Shown piece after piece: positions 44,037 through 52,108 of a stretch of DNA of 64,000 bases (its first letter is position 1; every line of letters starts with the position of its first letter). Under the pieces are notes generated by a model that saw nothing but the letters and a program-made list of their open reading frames with translations, was not told the DNA's origin and made no database searches. The DNA lies in NCBI GenBank assembly GCA_036501845.1, contig DASXZO010000036.1:1-64000 (forward strand), written 5' to 3'. The position numbers and the translations under genes are program-made. Source of the stretch: JBBREP01 sp036501845 (GTDB taxonomy: Bacteria > Actinomycetota > Acidimicrobiia > IMCC26256 > PALSA-610).

Positions 44037-44729
44037 ATGGGAGAGACGGTCGAGTTCGCGAGCAACGGCAACACGGCGTCGGGGTACCTGGCGACCTCGA
44101 TCAACGGGCATGGCCCCGGGGTGATCGTGGTGCAGGAGTGGTGGGGCCTGGTGCCGCAGATCGAACGGTTCTGCGACCGGCTCGCCGCGAGTGGCTTCAC
44201 CGCGCTCGCGCCCGACCTGTACCACGGCGATATCGCGCAACACGACGAGATGGACAAGGCCGGTCATCTGATGTCGACGCTGCCGATGGACCGCGCCGCA
44301 CGCGACATGGACGGTGCGATCGACTTCCTGCTCGCGCACAAGGACGTCAACAGCAAGGGCGTCGGTGTGGTGGGCTTCTGCATGGGCGGCATGCTCACGC
44401 TCGTGCTCGCTGCACAAGAGGGCAACCGGGTGAAAGTGGCGGTGCCCTTCTACGGCGCGCCGCTGGGCGACAACGAGCCCGACTGGTCGAACCTCACGGC
44501 GGTCGTGCGCGGCCACTACGCGGGGAGCGACGACTTCTTCCCGCCCGACGCAGTGCAGGCGCTCGTGCAGAAGCTGAAGGGCATGGGCAAGGACATCGAC
44601 ATCACCGTGTACCCGGGTCGCGGCCACGCGTTCGGCAACGAGGACAACGCGCTCGGCACCTACGACGAGGCCGACGCCGAGAAGGCGATCACCGCCGCGA
44701 TCGCCACCCTCCATGACTACCTGCCCTGA
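44037..44729 (+). CDS. Dienelactone hydrolase family protein
   Basis: A 230-residue alpha/beta hydrolase. VVQEWWGLVPQIERFCDRLA (residues ~37-56) contains the Glu-Trp pair seen in dienelactone hydrolase, VGVVGFCMGGMLTL the nucleophile Cys, YAGSDDFFPP the Asp and YPGRGHAFGNED the His. All three catalytic positions are present. These enzymes open lactone rings in aromatic degradation or act on related esters. The ATG at 44037 gives a compact N-terminus; a frame beginning 36 bases earlier is less likely. Confidence 0.92.
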   Translation: MGETVEFASNGNTASGYLATSINGHGPGVIVVQEWWGLVPQIERFCDRLAASGFTALAPDLYHGDIAQHDEMDKAGHLMSTLPMDRAARDMDGAIDFLLAHKDVNSKGVGVVGFCMGGMLTLVLAAQEGNRVKVAVPFYGAPLGDNEPDWSNLTAVVRGHYAGSDDFFPPDAVQALVQKLKGMGKDIDITVYPGRGHAFGNEDNALGTYDEADAEKAITAAIATLHDYLP

Positions 44730-44896
44730 ATATTTGCCTTGACTACTCGCCTCGCTGCGGCGCTCCTTCACGGGTCGCTTCCGCTCCCGGCCATCAGGCT
44801 TCGCGGGCGGGCCTCCGCTTCGCTCCTGCTCGCCGCCCGTGGATCACGTCGCTGAAACCGGATCGGCGAGGCGGCGCCCGTTATTCTCCCCGGCCG

Positions 44897-45376
44897 GTGG
44901 CGAAGAACCCTGACCCGTCGATCCAACTGTCGAACATCAAGGGTGTCACGCGCTCGCTCGACGACTGGACGACCACTTTCAACCTGGCGATGGTGATGCT
45001 GCCGGCCCGCGCCGAGGCAAGCGCGTGGAACCGCGTGATCGACCGGGTGTACGCCACCTTCGGCGACTCGGATGTGCGCACCACGATCTGGGTGGCCAGC
45101 ACGCCGGCGATCACGCGGCGCATCCTCGGCGAGCTCGCCGACCGCTACCTCGTGTTCTGCGACCCCGACCAGGCGCTCGCTACGAGCATGGGCATCGAAC
45201 GGCTGCCCGCCTTCGTGCACCTGCGCCAGGACACCTCGCTCGTGGGCGCGGCCCAGGGCTGGAGCCCGTCGGAATGGCAGAAGACGGCCGACGAGATCGC
45301 CCGCCACGTGCACTGGACGTCGCCCGCCATCGCCACTGCCGGCGGTCCCGCGGCCAGCGCGGGCTGGGCCGTCTGA
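44897..45376 (+). CDS. Thioredoxin-fold protein lacking the CxxC motif
   Basis: A 159-residue protein, not firmly recognised. The segment TTFNLAMVMLPARAEASAWNRVIDRV is followed by TTIWVASTPAITRRIL, LVFCDPDQALATSMGIERLPAFVHLR with the RLPA loop matching the cis-Pro turn of thioredoxin folds, and GWSPSEWQKTADEIA. No CxxC pair is present, so it is probably not a disulphide reductase. It may be a scaffold or a peroxiredoxin-like relative. GTG start. Confidence 0.65.
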   Translation: MAKNPDPSIQLSNIKGVTRSLDDWTTTFNLAMVMLPARAEASAWNRVIDRVYATFGDSDVRTTIWVASTPAITRRILGELADRYLVFCDPDQALATSMGIERLPAFVHLRQDTSLVGAAQGWSPSEWQKTADEIARHVHWTSPAIATAGGPAASAGWAV

Positions 45377-45436
45377 GCTCTGACCTGGGCATACGCGCCG
45401 GCTTCTGACCGCGTGGGCAGGCCAAGCGCCTCGAAA

Positions 45437-45456
45437 TCCCTGGTCAGGGGACTTTT
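45437..45456 (+). terminator. Weak rho-independent-like terminator
   Basis: TCCCT and AGGGG form a 5-bp stem with a 4-base loop, followed by ACTTTT. It lies 60 bases after the thioredoxin-fold gene and before the NlpC leader. Confidence 0.35.
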
Positions 45457-45467
45457 GTGCGCCCGAC

Positions 45468-45498
45468 GTGACAGGACTTGCGTGGCGGTTGCTACGGT
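45468..45498 (+). promoter_or_regulatory. Candidate promoter for the NlpC/P60 pair
   Basis: GTGACA (45468-45473) and TACGGT (45493-45498) resemble actinobacterial -35/-10 hexamers with a 19-base spacer, longer than ideal. The predicted transcript would begin just before the structured leader. Confidence 0.35.
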
Positions 45499-45504
45499 GC
45501 GTCT

Positions 45505-45554
45505 TGGTTCCGGCACCACTAGGGGAAACTCCAGCCGATGCGGCGCGGGAACCA
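45505..45554 (+). promoter_or_regulatory. Structured mRNA leader (possible cis-regulatory RNA)
   Basis: A closing helix TGGTTCC (45505-45511)/GGAACCA (45548-45554) encloses a small multi-branch: GGC/GCC around a GGG-GAAA-CTC hairpin with a GNRA loop (45522-45531), and a CCG-ATG-CGG hairpin (45535-45543). It lies 11 bases before the start codon, so folding could control the ribosome site. It is not the known c-di-AMP (ydaO) consensus found upstream of some NlpC/P60 genes. Confidence 0.4.
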
Positions 45555-45565
45555 GCCTTGGTCTT

Positions 45566-46744
45566 ATGGGTCGACGTACGACGGTTCCCGTTCGTGACGC
45601 CGCCCAGGAGCGGAAACGCCGCCCTGGCCGGTCGAGCCTGGCAGTGGCGACAGCCCTCCTGGCCTCGCTCAGCGCGCCTGTCGCGCTCAGCGCGAGCAAC
45701 GCCCAAGCGAAGTCGGTGCAGACACTGCGTGAAGAGGCGCAGCAGATCCTGAACCAGATCAACGCCAACGGCGATCGCATCTCCACGCTCGACGAGCAGA
45801 TCAACGACGCCCACATCAAGTTGGGCACGCTGCACACCCAGATCCACCAGACCGAGCTGCAGATCGCGTCGGCCCAGCACACGATCGGCGCGCTGCACAG
45901 CGCGGTGGTCGCCCGGGCCGCGGCGCTCTACGAAGGCGCCGGCGGCGCCAACGACTTCTCCGAGAGCGCAGCGTCGGTGCAGCAACAGGGCGCCATGAGC
46001 GTGTACAGCCAGGCCGCCGCGGCGCAGGACCAGCAGCGGATCGACAAGTACCGCAACGCCCGCGACGCCCGCACCCGGGCCAAGGCCCAGCTCGACGCAG
46101 CCGAGAAGTCCGAGACCCAGCAGCTCAACTCGCTGGAATCGAACGAGCACCAGATCGTGCGGCTCAACGAGCAGGAAGAGTCGCTGTACCACCAGAAGAA
46201 CGCCGAGCTGCAGAACGCGATCGTCCAAGCGCAGAAGGCCCAAGAGGAAGCAGCTCAGGCCGCCGCAGCTCGCAAGGCCCGTGAGGCCCAGGCCGCAGCC
46301 CGGGCGGCGACCGTGCAGCGCTCGAGTGGCGGCGGCGGAGGCGGCAGCAACGCCGCAACCGTGGTGGCGACGCCCGCTCCCGCACCGAGCGCCGGAGCCG
46401 CCACGGCGGTGAACGTGGCCATGTCGAAGATCGGCGATCCGTACGTGTTCGCCGCATCCGGCCCCAGCACGTTCGACTGTTCGGGCCTCACGATGTTCGC
46501 CTGGTCAGCCGCGGGCGTGGGCCTCCCCCACTCGGCCGACGGGCAGTACCGCATGCTGCCGAGCGTGCCGATCGGCGACGCCCAGCCCGGCGACCTCGCC
46601 TTCTTCGGCACCACCAGCTACGTGCACCACGTGGGCATGGTGATCGGCAACGGCATGATGGTGGAAGCCCCGTTCACCGGCGCCGACGTCCGCACGTCCA
46701 GCTACATCACCCGTCGCGACCTCGTCGGCATTGGCCGGCCCTGA
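45566..46744 (+). CDS. Secreted NlpC/P60 peptidoglycan endopeptidase with coiled-coil N-terminus
   Basis: A 392-residue secreted cell-wall hydrolase. A signal peptide (ATALLASLSAPVALSASNAQA) precedes a ~190-residue coiled coil (SVQTLREEAQQILNQINAN onward) similar to the RipA/CwlO class. The C-terminal NlpC/P60 domain has SKIGDPYVFAASGPSTFDCSGL with catalytic Cys and YVHHVGMVIGNG with catalytic His. It cleaves gamma-D-glutamyl-diamino acid bonds in stem peptides during growth or division. It is the first of two tandem paralogues. Confidence 0.93.
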   Translation: MGRRTTVPVRDAAQERKRRPGRSSLAVATALLASLSAPVALSASNAQAKSVQTLREEAQQILNQINANGDRISTLDEQINDAHIKLGTLHTQIHQTELQIASAQHTIGALHSAVVARAAALYEGAGGANDFSESAASVQQQGAMSVYSQAAAAQDQQRIDKYRNARDARTRAKAQLDAAEKSETQQLNSLESNEHQIVRLNEQEESLYHQKNAELQNAIVQAQKAQEEAAQAAAARKAREAQAAARAATVQRSSGGGGGGSNAATVVATPAPAPSAGAATAVNVAMSKIGDPYVFAASGPSTFDCSGLTMFAWSAAGVGLPHSADGQYRMLPSVPIGDAQPGDLAFFGTTSYVHHVGMVIGNGMMVEAPFTGADVRTSSYITRRDLVGIGRP

Positions 46745-46763
46745 AGTCCGGCCGATCGTAAGG

Positions 46764-47900
46764 ATGATGCGTCGAACCACCGCGCCCACCGTTCGTGAGC
46801 ACAGCCAGCCGCGCGCCCACCGTCCGCGGCGCACGACGACGATGGCGCTCACGGCCACCCTCCTCGTGGCGGTCTGCGGCCCGGCGGCACTGAGCGAGGC
46901 TCACGCGTCGGCCACGTCGTCGCAGACGCTCCGCCAGCAGGCGCAGCAGATCCTCAACCAGATCAACGCCAACGGCAACCGCATCTCGGTGCTCGACGAG
47001 CAGATCAACGAGGCGGATGCGCGCTTGTCGTCGTTGCACGCACAGATCCACCGCACCGAGCAACAGATCGCGTCGGCCCAGCACACCATCGGCTCGCTGC
47101 ACGGCGCAGTGGTGGCCCGAGCCGCGGCGCTCTACGAAGGTGCCGGCGGCTCCACCGACGCGAGCCAGAGCGCGTCGTCGGTGCAACAGCAGGGCGCGAT
47201 GAGCGTGTACAGCCAAGCGGCGGCCGCGCAGGACCAGCAGAGAATCGACAAGTACCGCAACGCCCGCGATGCCCGCACCAAGGCCAAGGCCGCGCTCGAC
47301 ACGGCCGAAAAGGCCGAGAGCAACCAGCTCAACTCACTGCAGTCGCAGCGACATCAGATGGTGTCGCTCAACTCGCACGAACAGAGCCTGCTCCACCAGA
47401 AGAACGCCGAACTGCAGACAGAAGTCGTGCGGGAGCAGAACGACGCGCTGAAGGCCGCACGCGCCGAAGCCGCCTCGAAGGCCCGCGCCGCCTCGGCCGG
47501 AACGATCGACTCGAGCATCGGCACGGCGCCCACCGGCCCCGCGCCCCCGCCAAGCGAAGGCGCCGCCACGGCCGTGTATTGGGCCCGCCAGGAGCTCGGA
47601 AAGCCCTACCAATACGGCGCGGCGGGCCCCGGAACCTTCGACTGTTCCGGCCTCACGATGTTCGCCTGGTCCCACGCCGGCGTAGGCATGGGCCACAACG
47701 CCGCCGGCCAGTACAGCGAGTTCCCGCACGTGGCGATCGGCGACGTACAACCCGGCGACCTCGTGTTCTTCGGCAGCCCGATCCACCACGTCGGCATCGT
47801 GGTCGGCGGCGGCCAGATGATCGAAGCCCCCGAAACCGGCTACGACGTCCGCTACGCGAGCTACTTCCGCCCCGACCTCGTCGGCGCAGCTCGTCCTTAA
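46764..47900 (+). CDS. Secreted NlpC/P60 peptidoglycan endopeptidase (tandem paralogue)
   Basis: A 378-residue paralogue of the preceding gene, 19 bases downstream and sharing long stretches in the coiled coil, such as VVARAAALYEGAGG and GAMSVYSQAAAAQDQQR. A signal peptide ends near SEAHASA. The catalytic domain has PGTFDCSGLTMFAW (Cys) and PIHHVGIVVGGG (His). The linker before it (~260) is shorter and Pro/Thr-rich rather than Gly-rich. Probably arose by local duplication; the two may differ in substrate or timing. It likely shares the upstream promoter. The ATG at 46764 is preferred, with another ATG directly after. Confidence 0.9.
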   Translation: MMRRTTAPTVREHSQPRAHRPRRTTTMALTATLLVAVCGPAALSEAHASATSSQTLRQQAQQILNQINANGNRISVLDEQINEADARLSSLHAQIHRTEQQIASAQHTIGSLHGAVVARAAALYEGAGGSTDASQSASSVQQQGAMSVYSQAAAAQDQQRIDKYRNARDARTKAKAALDTAEKAESNQLNSLQSQRHQMVSLNSHEQSLLHQKNAELQTEVVREQNDALKAARAEAASKARAASAGTIDSSIGTAPTGPAPPPSEGAATAVYWARQELGKPYQYGAAGPGTFDCSGLTMFAWSHAGVGMGHNAAGQYSEFPHVAIGDVQPGDLVFFGSPIHHVGIVVGGGQMIEAPETGYDVRYASYFRPDLVGAARP

Positions 47901-48156
47901 ACCTCCTCACCCGCCCTTCGCACGCCCAGCCCGCGCCGCGCGCACGCCGTGCCAGACGTTGTGGCCCGACCTGGCCGCCCCGCTCGTTCTACGAGCGGAG
48001 GCGACGACGGCGAGTGCGCCGGACGTCGTGGAGCGAGCCCCCAGGCGAGCGGAGCGGCGGTGGGTGGGTGGGGTCCGGCGTGCCGCCGTCGTCGCCTCCG
48101 CGACAACGTCGTGCCGGCCGGCTCCGCGACAACCTCGCGCCGATATCGTTCGCGGA
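47901..48156 (+). promoter_or_regulatory. Highly structured intergenic region upstream of selD
   Basis: This 256-base stretch lies between the second NlpC gene and selD. A perfect 8-bp hairpin (CCGCTCGT-TCT-ACGAGCGG, 47980-47998) is followed by a ~28-bp inverted repeat (47995-48023 with 48074-48101; 18 matching bases at the outer end and a nearly matched inner part). CTCCGCGACAAC occurs twice (48096-48107 and 48122-48133). The two hairpins share bases, so they are mutually exclusive. No tRNA was found here. Confidence 0.45.
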
Positions 48157-49221
48157 GTGGCCCTAGACAGCGAGATCAGACTCACCAGCTTCTCGCACGG
48201 CGCGGGCTGCGCCTGCAAACTCTCCCCCGCCGACCTGCGCACCGTCCTGTCACTCGTGCGCGGCTTCGACCGCGCCACTCCCGCCGACCCCAACCTGTTG
48301 GTGGGCTTCGACAAGTCTGACGATGCCGCCGTCTATCGCTTGCGCGACGACCTTGCGGTGGTGGTCACCACTGACTTTTTCACGCCGATCGTCGACGACC
48401 CCTACGACTGGGGCCGGATTGCGGCCACGAACGCGCTGTCGGATGTGTACGCGATGGGTGGCACGCCGCTGCTCGCGTTGAACCTCGTGGCCTGGCCTCG
48501 TGAGGGCCTGCCGTTCGATCTGCTGGCGCGCGTGCTCGACGGCGGCGCCGCGGCGTGCGGCGAGGCCGGCTGCCTCGTGGCCGGCGGCCATTCGATCGAC
48601 GATGCCGAGCCGAAGTTCGGGCTTGCGGTGGTGGGCACCGTGCATCCCGACGAGGTGCTCACCAACGCGGGCGCCCGACCCGGCGACGCGCTCGTGCTCA
48701 CGAAGCCGATCGGGCTCGGTGTGATCTCGACCGCGGTGAAGCGCGGCAGCGCACCCGAAGCGCTCGTGACGCGTGCGATCGAGGTGATGACCACCCTGAA
48801 CGCGAGTGCGCGCGACGCTGCGCTCGAAGTGGGTGTGCACGCGGCCACCGACGTGACCGGCTTCGGTCTGCTCGGTCACTTGCGTGAGTTGTGTGCGGCG
48901 TCGAGCGTTGGCGCAACGGTCGATTCCACCAACGTGCCTGTGATCGACGGCGTGCGCGACCTGCTTGGCGCGGGCATGGTGGCCGGCGGCACGCAGCGCA
49001 ACCACGCGTTCGTGAGCGACCACGTCGATTGGGGCACGCTCGCGTCCGACGAACAGTTCCTCCTCGCCGATGCGCAGACGTCGGGCGGACTGCTACTCGC
49101 GGTTGCGCCGGAACAAGCCGACAGGCTCGTGGCCGCGCTCGAACAGCGCGACGCGCTGGCCGCGGCTGTGATCGGTCACGCCACCGCCGACGGCGCGGGA
49201 ACGATGCGCGTCAGGGAATGA
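48157..49221 (+). CDS. selD: Selenophosphate synthetase (Cys type)
   Basis: A 354-residue ATP-dependent enzyme making monoselenophosphate, the selenium donor for selenoproteins or selenouridine. SFSHGAGCACKLSPADL carries the catalytic Cys18 and Lys21 (equivalent to E. coli Cys17/Lys20), encoded by TGC rather than a selenocysteine codon. DDAAVYRLRDDLAVVVTTDFFTP, NALSDVYAMGGTPLLALN and VAGGHSIDDAEPKFG (residues ~50-165) are the AIRS/PurM-like metal and nucleotide loops. The GTG start is placed to give the short normal N-terminus. No selA, selB, mnmH or tRNA-Sec was found within the window. Confidence 0.95.
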   Translation: MALDSEIRLTSFSHGAGCACKLSPADLRTVLSLVRGFDRATPADPNLLVGFDKSDDAAVYRLRDDLAVVVTTDFFTPIVDDPYDWGRIAATNALSDVYAMGGTPLLALNLVAWPREGLPFDLLARVLDGGAAACGEAGCLVAGGHSIDDAEPKFGLAVVGTVHPDEVLTNAGARPGDALVLTKPIGLGVISTAVKRGSAPEALVTRAIEVMTTLNASARDAALEVGVHAATDVTGFGLLGHLRELCAASSVGATVDSTNVPVIDGVRDLLGAGMVAGGTQRNHAFVSDHVDWGTLASDEQFLLADAQTSGGLLLAVAPEQADRLVAALEQRDALAAAVIGHATADGAGTMRVRE

Positions 49222-50224
49222 CGATCATCCCGAGCTCGGCCTCGAGCTGCTGACGCGCCTTGGCGCCGAGCGAGCGGCGTTCGAGCCGGCCGGCGCGGAA
49301 CAGGCCGATCATCGGGATGCTTTGCACGTCGTAGGTCTGGGCGAGCTGCGGCTCTTCGTCGATGTTCACCTTCACGAACCGGTACGAGCCCTGGCGCATG
49401 CGCGACATCTGCTCGATCACCGGCGCGACCTGGCGGCACGGCTGGCACCACGGCGCCCAGAAGTCGACGATCACCGGTAGTTCCGACTCGACCACCTCGC
49501 GCTGCCACTCGGCCGTGGTGACCGGCTCGACCGCCTTGATCGGGTCGTCGGGCACCGGTTCGTCGGGCCGCTCGCCCGCGAGCACTTGGGTGAGCCACGC
49601 GGCCGCGTCGCGCATGCTGTCGAGGGTGACGTTGTGCTGCATCGGGTACTCACGGAACACCACGGGCACGCGCCGCCGCTGCAGGTCGCGTGCCACACCG
49701 CGAGCGCGCTTCACCGGCACGAGTGGATCGTTCGTGCCGTGCTGGATCAGCACCGGCACGGTTCCCGCCGCGTTCGGATCGAGGTCGATCACCTCGAACG
49801 ACGGCACCGCAGGACTCAGCGCGAGCACTCCGAGCGGGCGGTCCTTCGCGGTGCGGCCGAGCCCCAACGCCAGGCTCAGTCCCGCGCCTTGCGAGAAGCC
49901 GCCGAACACACTGGCCGATCGCTCGTAGCCGAGGGCCTTGCACTGCTCGTCGACCAGGTCGTCGAGCGCGCCGCGTGCCGCGGCGAAACCGTCGGCCAGC
50001 GCCTGCGGCTCGAGCGTGCCGAAGTCGTACCAGGCGTAGCCGGGCGTGCCCTCGACGGCCATCGGACCGCGCGGTAGCACCGCGGCGAACTTGCCGTCGG
50101 GATCGAGATACTGCAACAGCGCACCGAGGTCGCGCTCGTCTGCGCCGTACCCGTGCACGAGCAGCATCAGCCGTTCGGCATCCGACCCCTTGACCACGCT
50201 GTTCACCAACTCCACGCCACTCAA
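49211..50224 (-). CDS. Fused phospholipase/carboxylesterase-like hydrolase and thioredoxin
   Basis: A 337-residue fusion. Residues 1-215 form an alpha/beta hydrolase of the phospholipase/carboxylesterase group: LVHGYGADERDL, GFSQGAG (Ser111), HGTNDPLVPV (Asp166) and MQHNV (His197), all in place. Residues ~230-337 form a thioredoxin domain with WAPWCQPC (Cys260, Cys263) and the SIPMIGLF cis-Pro turn. No signal peptide is seen, so it is cytoplasmic. The start may be TTG at 50224 or a GTG nine bases later. Its end overlaps the selD end by 11 bases. The fusion suggests a redox-linked esterase, or an esterase acting on thio- or acyl-protein substrates. Confidence 0.85.
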   Translation of the reverse strand: MSGVELVNSVVKGSDAERLMLLVHGYGADERDLGALLQYLDPDGKFAAVLPRGPMAVEGTPGYAWYDFGTLEPQALADGFAAARGALDDLVDEQCKALGYERSASVFGGFSQGAGLSLALGLGRTAKDRPLGVLALSPAVPSFEVIDLDPNAAGTVPVLIQHGTNDPLVPVKRARGVARDLQRRRVPVVFREYPMQHNVTLDSMRDAAAWLTQVLAGERPDEPVPDDPIKAVEPVTTAEWQREVVESELPVIVDFWAPWCQPCRQVAPVIEQMSRMRQGSYRFVKVNIDEEPQLAQTYDVQSIPMIGLFRAGRLERRSLGAKARQQLEAELGMIVIP

Positions 50225-50255
50225 GTTACCGGGCGTCGTGTCGCTCGTTGCTGGA

Positions 50256-50317
50256 GCGGCGACCGGAGCAGCTCAGGAGCGACGAAGGAGCGAGATGAGT
50301 GCGCAGGGAGCTCGCCG
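50256..50317 (-). repeat. Dispersed intergenic repeat, copy 2
   Basis: The reverse complement of this stretch matches 5110-5171 at about 52 of 62 positions. It lies just upstream of the F420-type oxidoreductase gene at 50356. No coding evidence. Confidence 0.6.
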
Positions 50318-50355
50318 CCGAGCGCAGCGAGGCAAGGCCAATACAGTTCCGGCGC

Positions 50356-51393
50356 ATGAAGCTGGGTGTGAATCTCGGATATCAGGACTGGGGCGCGGGG
50401 CTCGATCGTGCGGTGGGACTCGCGCAACGCGCTGACGAGCTCGGCTACGCATCGGCGTGGACCGCCGAGGCGTACGGCACCGACGCGGTCACGCCGCTCA
50501 CGTGGTTGCTCGCGCATACGACGCGCATCCACATGGGCACGGGCATCATGCAGATGCCGGCGCGCACACCCGCGATGACTGCGATGACGGCCGCAACCCT
50601 CGACGCCATGAGCCAGGGCCGTTTCGTGCTCGGTCTCGGCGCGTCGGGCCCGCAGGTGGCCGAGGGGTGGCACGGCCAGGCGTACGGCAAGCCGCTTACC
50701 CGCACGCGCGAATACGTGGAGATCGTGCGCGAGATCCTGCGGCGCGAGCGCCCACTCGAGCATCACGGCACCTACTACGACATCCCGTACATGGGCGCCG
50801 ACGCCACCGGTCTCGGCAAGCCGCTGAAGATCATCGTGCACCCGCGCCGGCCCGACATCCCGATCTATCTCGCGGCGATCGGCCCCAAAAACGTGGCGCT
50901 CGCGGCCGAGATCGCCGACGGCTGGCTGCCGATCTTCTTCTCGCCCTACCGGTATCGCGACGCGTTCGGATCGGCCGTGGCCGACGGACGAGCGAAACGG
51001 AACGACGCGTCCGAACGCGCCTTCGACATCGCGCCGACCTGCACGGTGATCGTCGGTGACGACGTGGAGGCGCTCGCCGGTTTCGTACGCCCGCAGATCG
51101 CGCTGTACGTGGGCGGCATGGGTGCGCGCGGGAAGAACTTCTACAACGACCTCGCATGCCGCTACGGCTTCGAAGCGGCGGCGAAACAGATCCAAGACCT
51201 CTACCTCGACGGCAAGAAACAAGACGCCGCCGCGGCCGTGCCGCTCGAGCTCATCGACGAAGTGTGCCTCATCGGCTCGAAGGAACGCATCGCCGACCGG
51301 CTCGACGCGTGGAAGCAGAGCGACGCCGGAACGCTCATCGTGCAGACGGTGCAGCCCGAGGCGCTCGAGCTCATGGCCGAATTGGTGTTGTAG
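50356..51393 (+). CDS. Luciferase-like F420-dependent oxidoreductase
   Basis: A 345-residue TIM-barrel enzyme of the LLM class, probably F420-dependent. LGVNLGYQDWGAGLDRAVGLAQRADELGYASAWTAEAYG (residues 3-41), HTTRIHMGTGIMQMPARTPAMTAM and FVLGLGASGPQVAEGWHG are family hallmarks. ATG chosen from KLGVNLGY. It differs from the 1869-2972 protein in sequence and probably in substrate. It is convergent with the SGNH-like lipoprotein gene, leaving one base between the stops. Confidence 0.93.
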   Translation: MKLGVNLGYQDWGAGLDRAVGLAQRADELGYASAWTAEAYGTDAVTPLTWLLAHTTRIHMGTGIMQMPARTPAMTAMTAATLDAMSQGRFVLGLGASGPQVAEGWHGQAYGKPLTRTREYVEIVREILRRERPLEHHGTYYDIPYMGADATGLGKPLKIIVHPRRPDIPIYLAAIGPKNVALAAEIADGWLPIFFSPYRYRDAFGSAVADGRAKRNDASERAFDIAPTCTVIVGDDVEALAGFVRPQIALYVGGMGARGKNFYNDLACRYGFEAAAKQIQDLYLDGKKQDAAAAVPLELIDEVCLIGSKERIADRLDAWKQSDAGTLIVQTVQPEALELMAELVL

Positions 51394-51394
51394 C

Positions 51395-52108
51395 TCACGG
51401 ACTCGCCGGACTCGCCGGCGGGGCTGACGTTGCGGCGCGGTACGCGGCGGTGAAGGCGTCGCCGATCTCGCGCTGGCTCGCGGCGTCGGGCACCCGAACG
51501 AAGTCGCTCGGGTTGCGCACGAATGTCACGGGCAATGGCGCCACGTTCACGAGCACTGCAGCGTCGTTGCGCGCCACCGCGGCGATCTGCGCGTTGTACG
51601 GAGCGGCGCCAGGCAAGGTGTGGGGCAGCGTGCCCACGAGCACCGTGTGCGCGCCCGCGCCGCGCACACCCGTAATGAGCGCGTCGAGCGCGCGCCCGAA
51701 GTCGGCCGCCGAATTGCCCTCGTTGATGTCGGCAAAACCGAGGAGGATCGCAGCCACCGTGGGATGCAGCTGACGGGCCTGCGGCAGCTCCACCTGCAGC
51801 GCGAAGCGCGCCGACGCGACCTGCACCGAAAGGTTCACGAACACGGTGTTGCGACTCAACGCGTTGCGGAAGAAGAACTGCGGCCACGTCTGGCCGACCG
51901 GGATCGGGTCGTCGAGCGGCGCGCTCGCGTTGTCGCCGATCACCACCAACGTGGGCTGTGCAGGCGCGGTCGCCGTTGCGGCACCCGACGACGATCCGGC
52001 CGACGGGTTGCTGCCACTGCCACACGCGGCCGCGCCCACCACCGCGCACAACGCACCGATCAGCCACGCTGCGAGTGCGCGCCGCCCGCGCCCGTGCCGC
52101 GCGTTCAT
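51395..52108 (-). CDS. Degenerate SGNH-hydrolase-like lipoprotein
   Basis: A 237-residue protein with a lipoprotein signal (LCAVVGAAACGSGS; lipobox AAAC). The SGNH-type fold is suggested by VVIGDNASAP in block I position, LLGFADINEGNSAADFG and the LVGTLPHTLPG region. The block I Ser is replaced by Asn (GDN instead of GDS), so normal esterase activity is doubtful. Its ATG overlaps the stop of the FtsX-type permease gene, so it is probably the extracytoplasmic partner of that ABC complex. Confidence 0.75.
   Translation of the reverse strand: MNARHGRGRRALAAWLIGALCAVVGAAACGSGSNPSAGSSSGAATATAPAQPTLVVIGDNASAPLDDPIPVGQTWPQFFFRNALSRNTVFVNLSVQVASARFALQVELPQARQLHPTVAAILLGFADINEGNSAADFGRALDALITGVRGAGAHTVLVGTLPHTLPGAAPYNAQIAAVARNDAAVLVNVAPLPVTFVRNPSDFVRVPDAASQREIGDAFTAAYRAATSAPPASPASP

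Noticed and set aside
45377..45565. c-di-AMP (ydaO) riboswitch upstream of NlpC/P60
   Set aside because: The expected ydaO consensus words are absent; the leader fold seen is much smaller and different.
47901..48156. tRNA-Sec gene next to selD
   Set aside because: No T-arm GGTTCGA-type motif, no acceptor stem or anticodon arm of suitable length was found.
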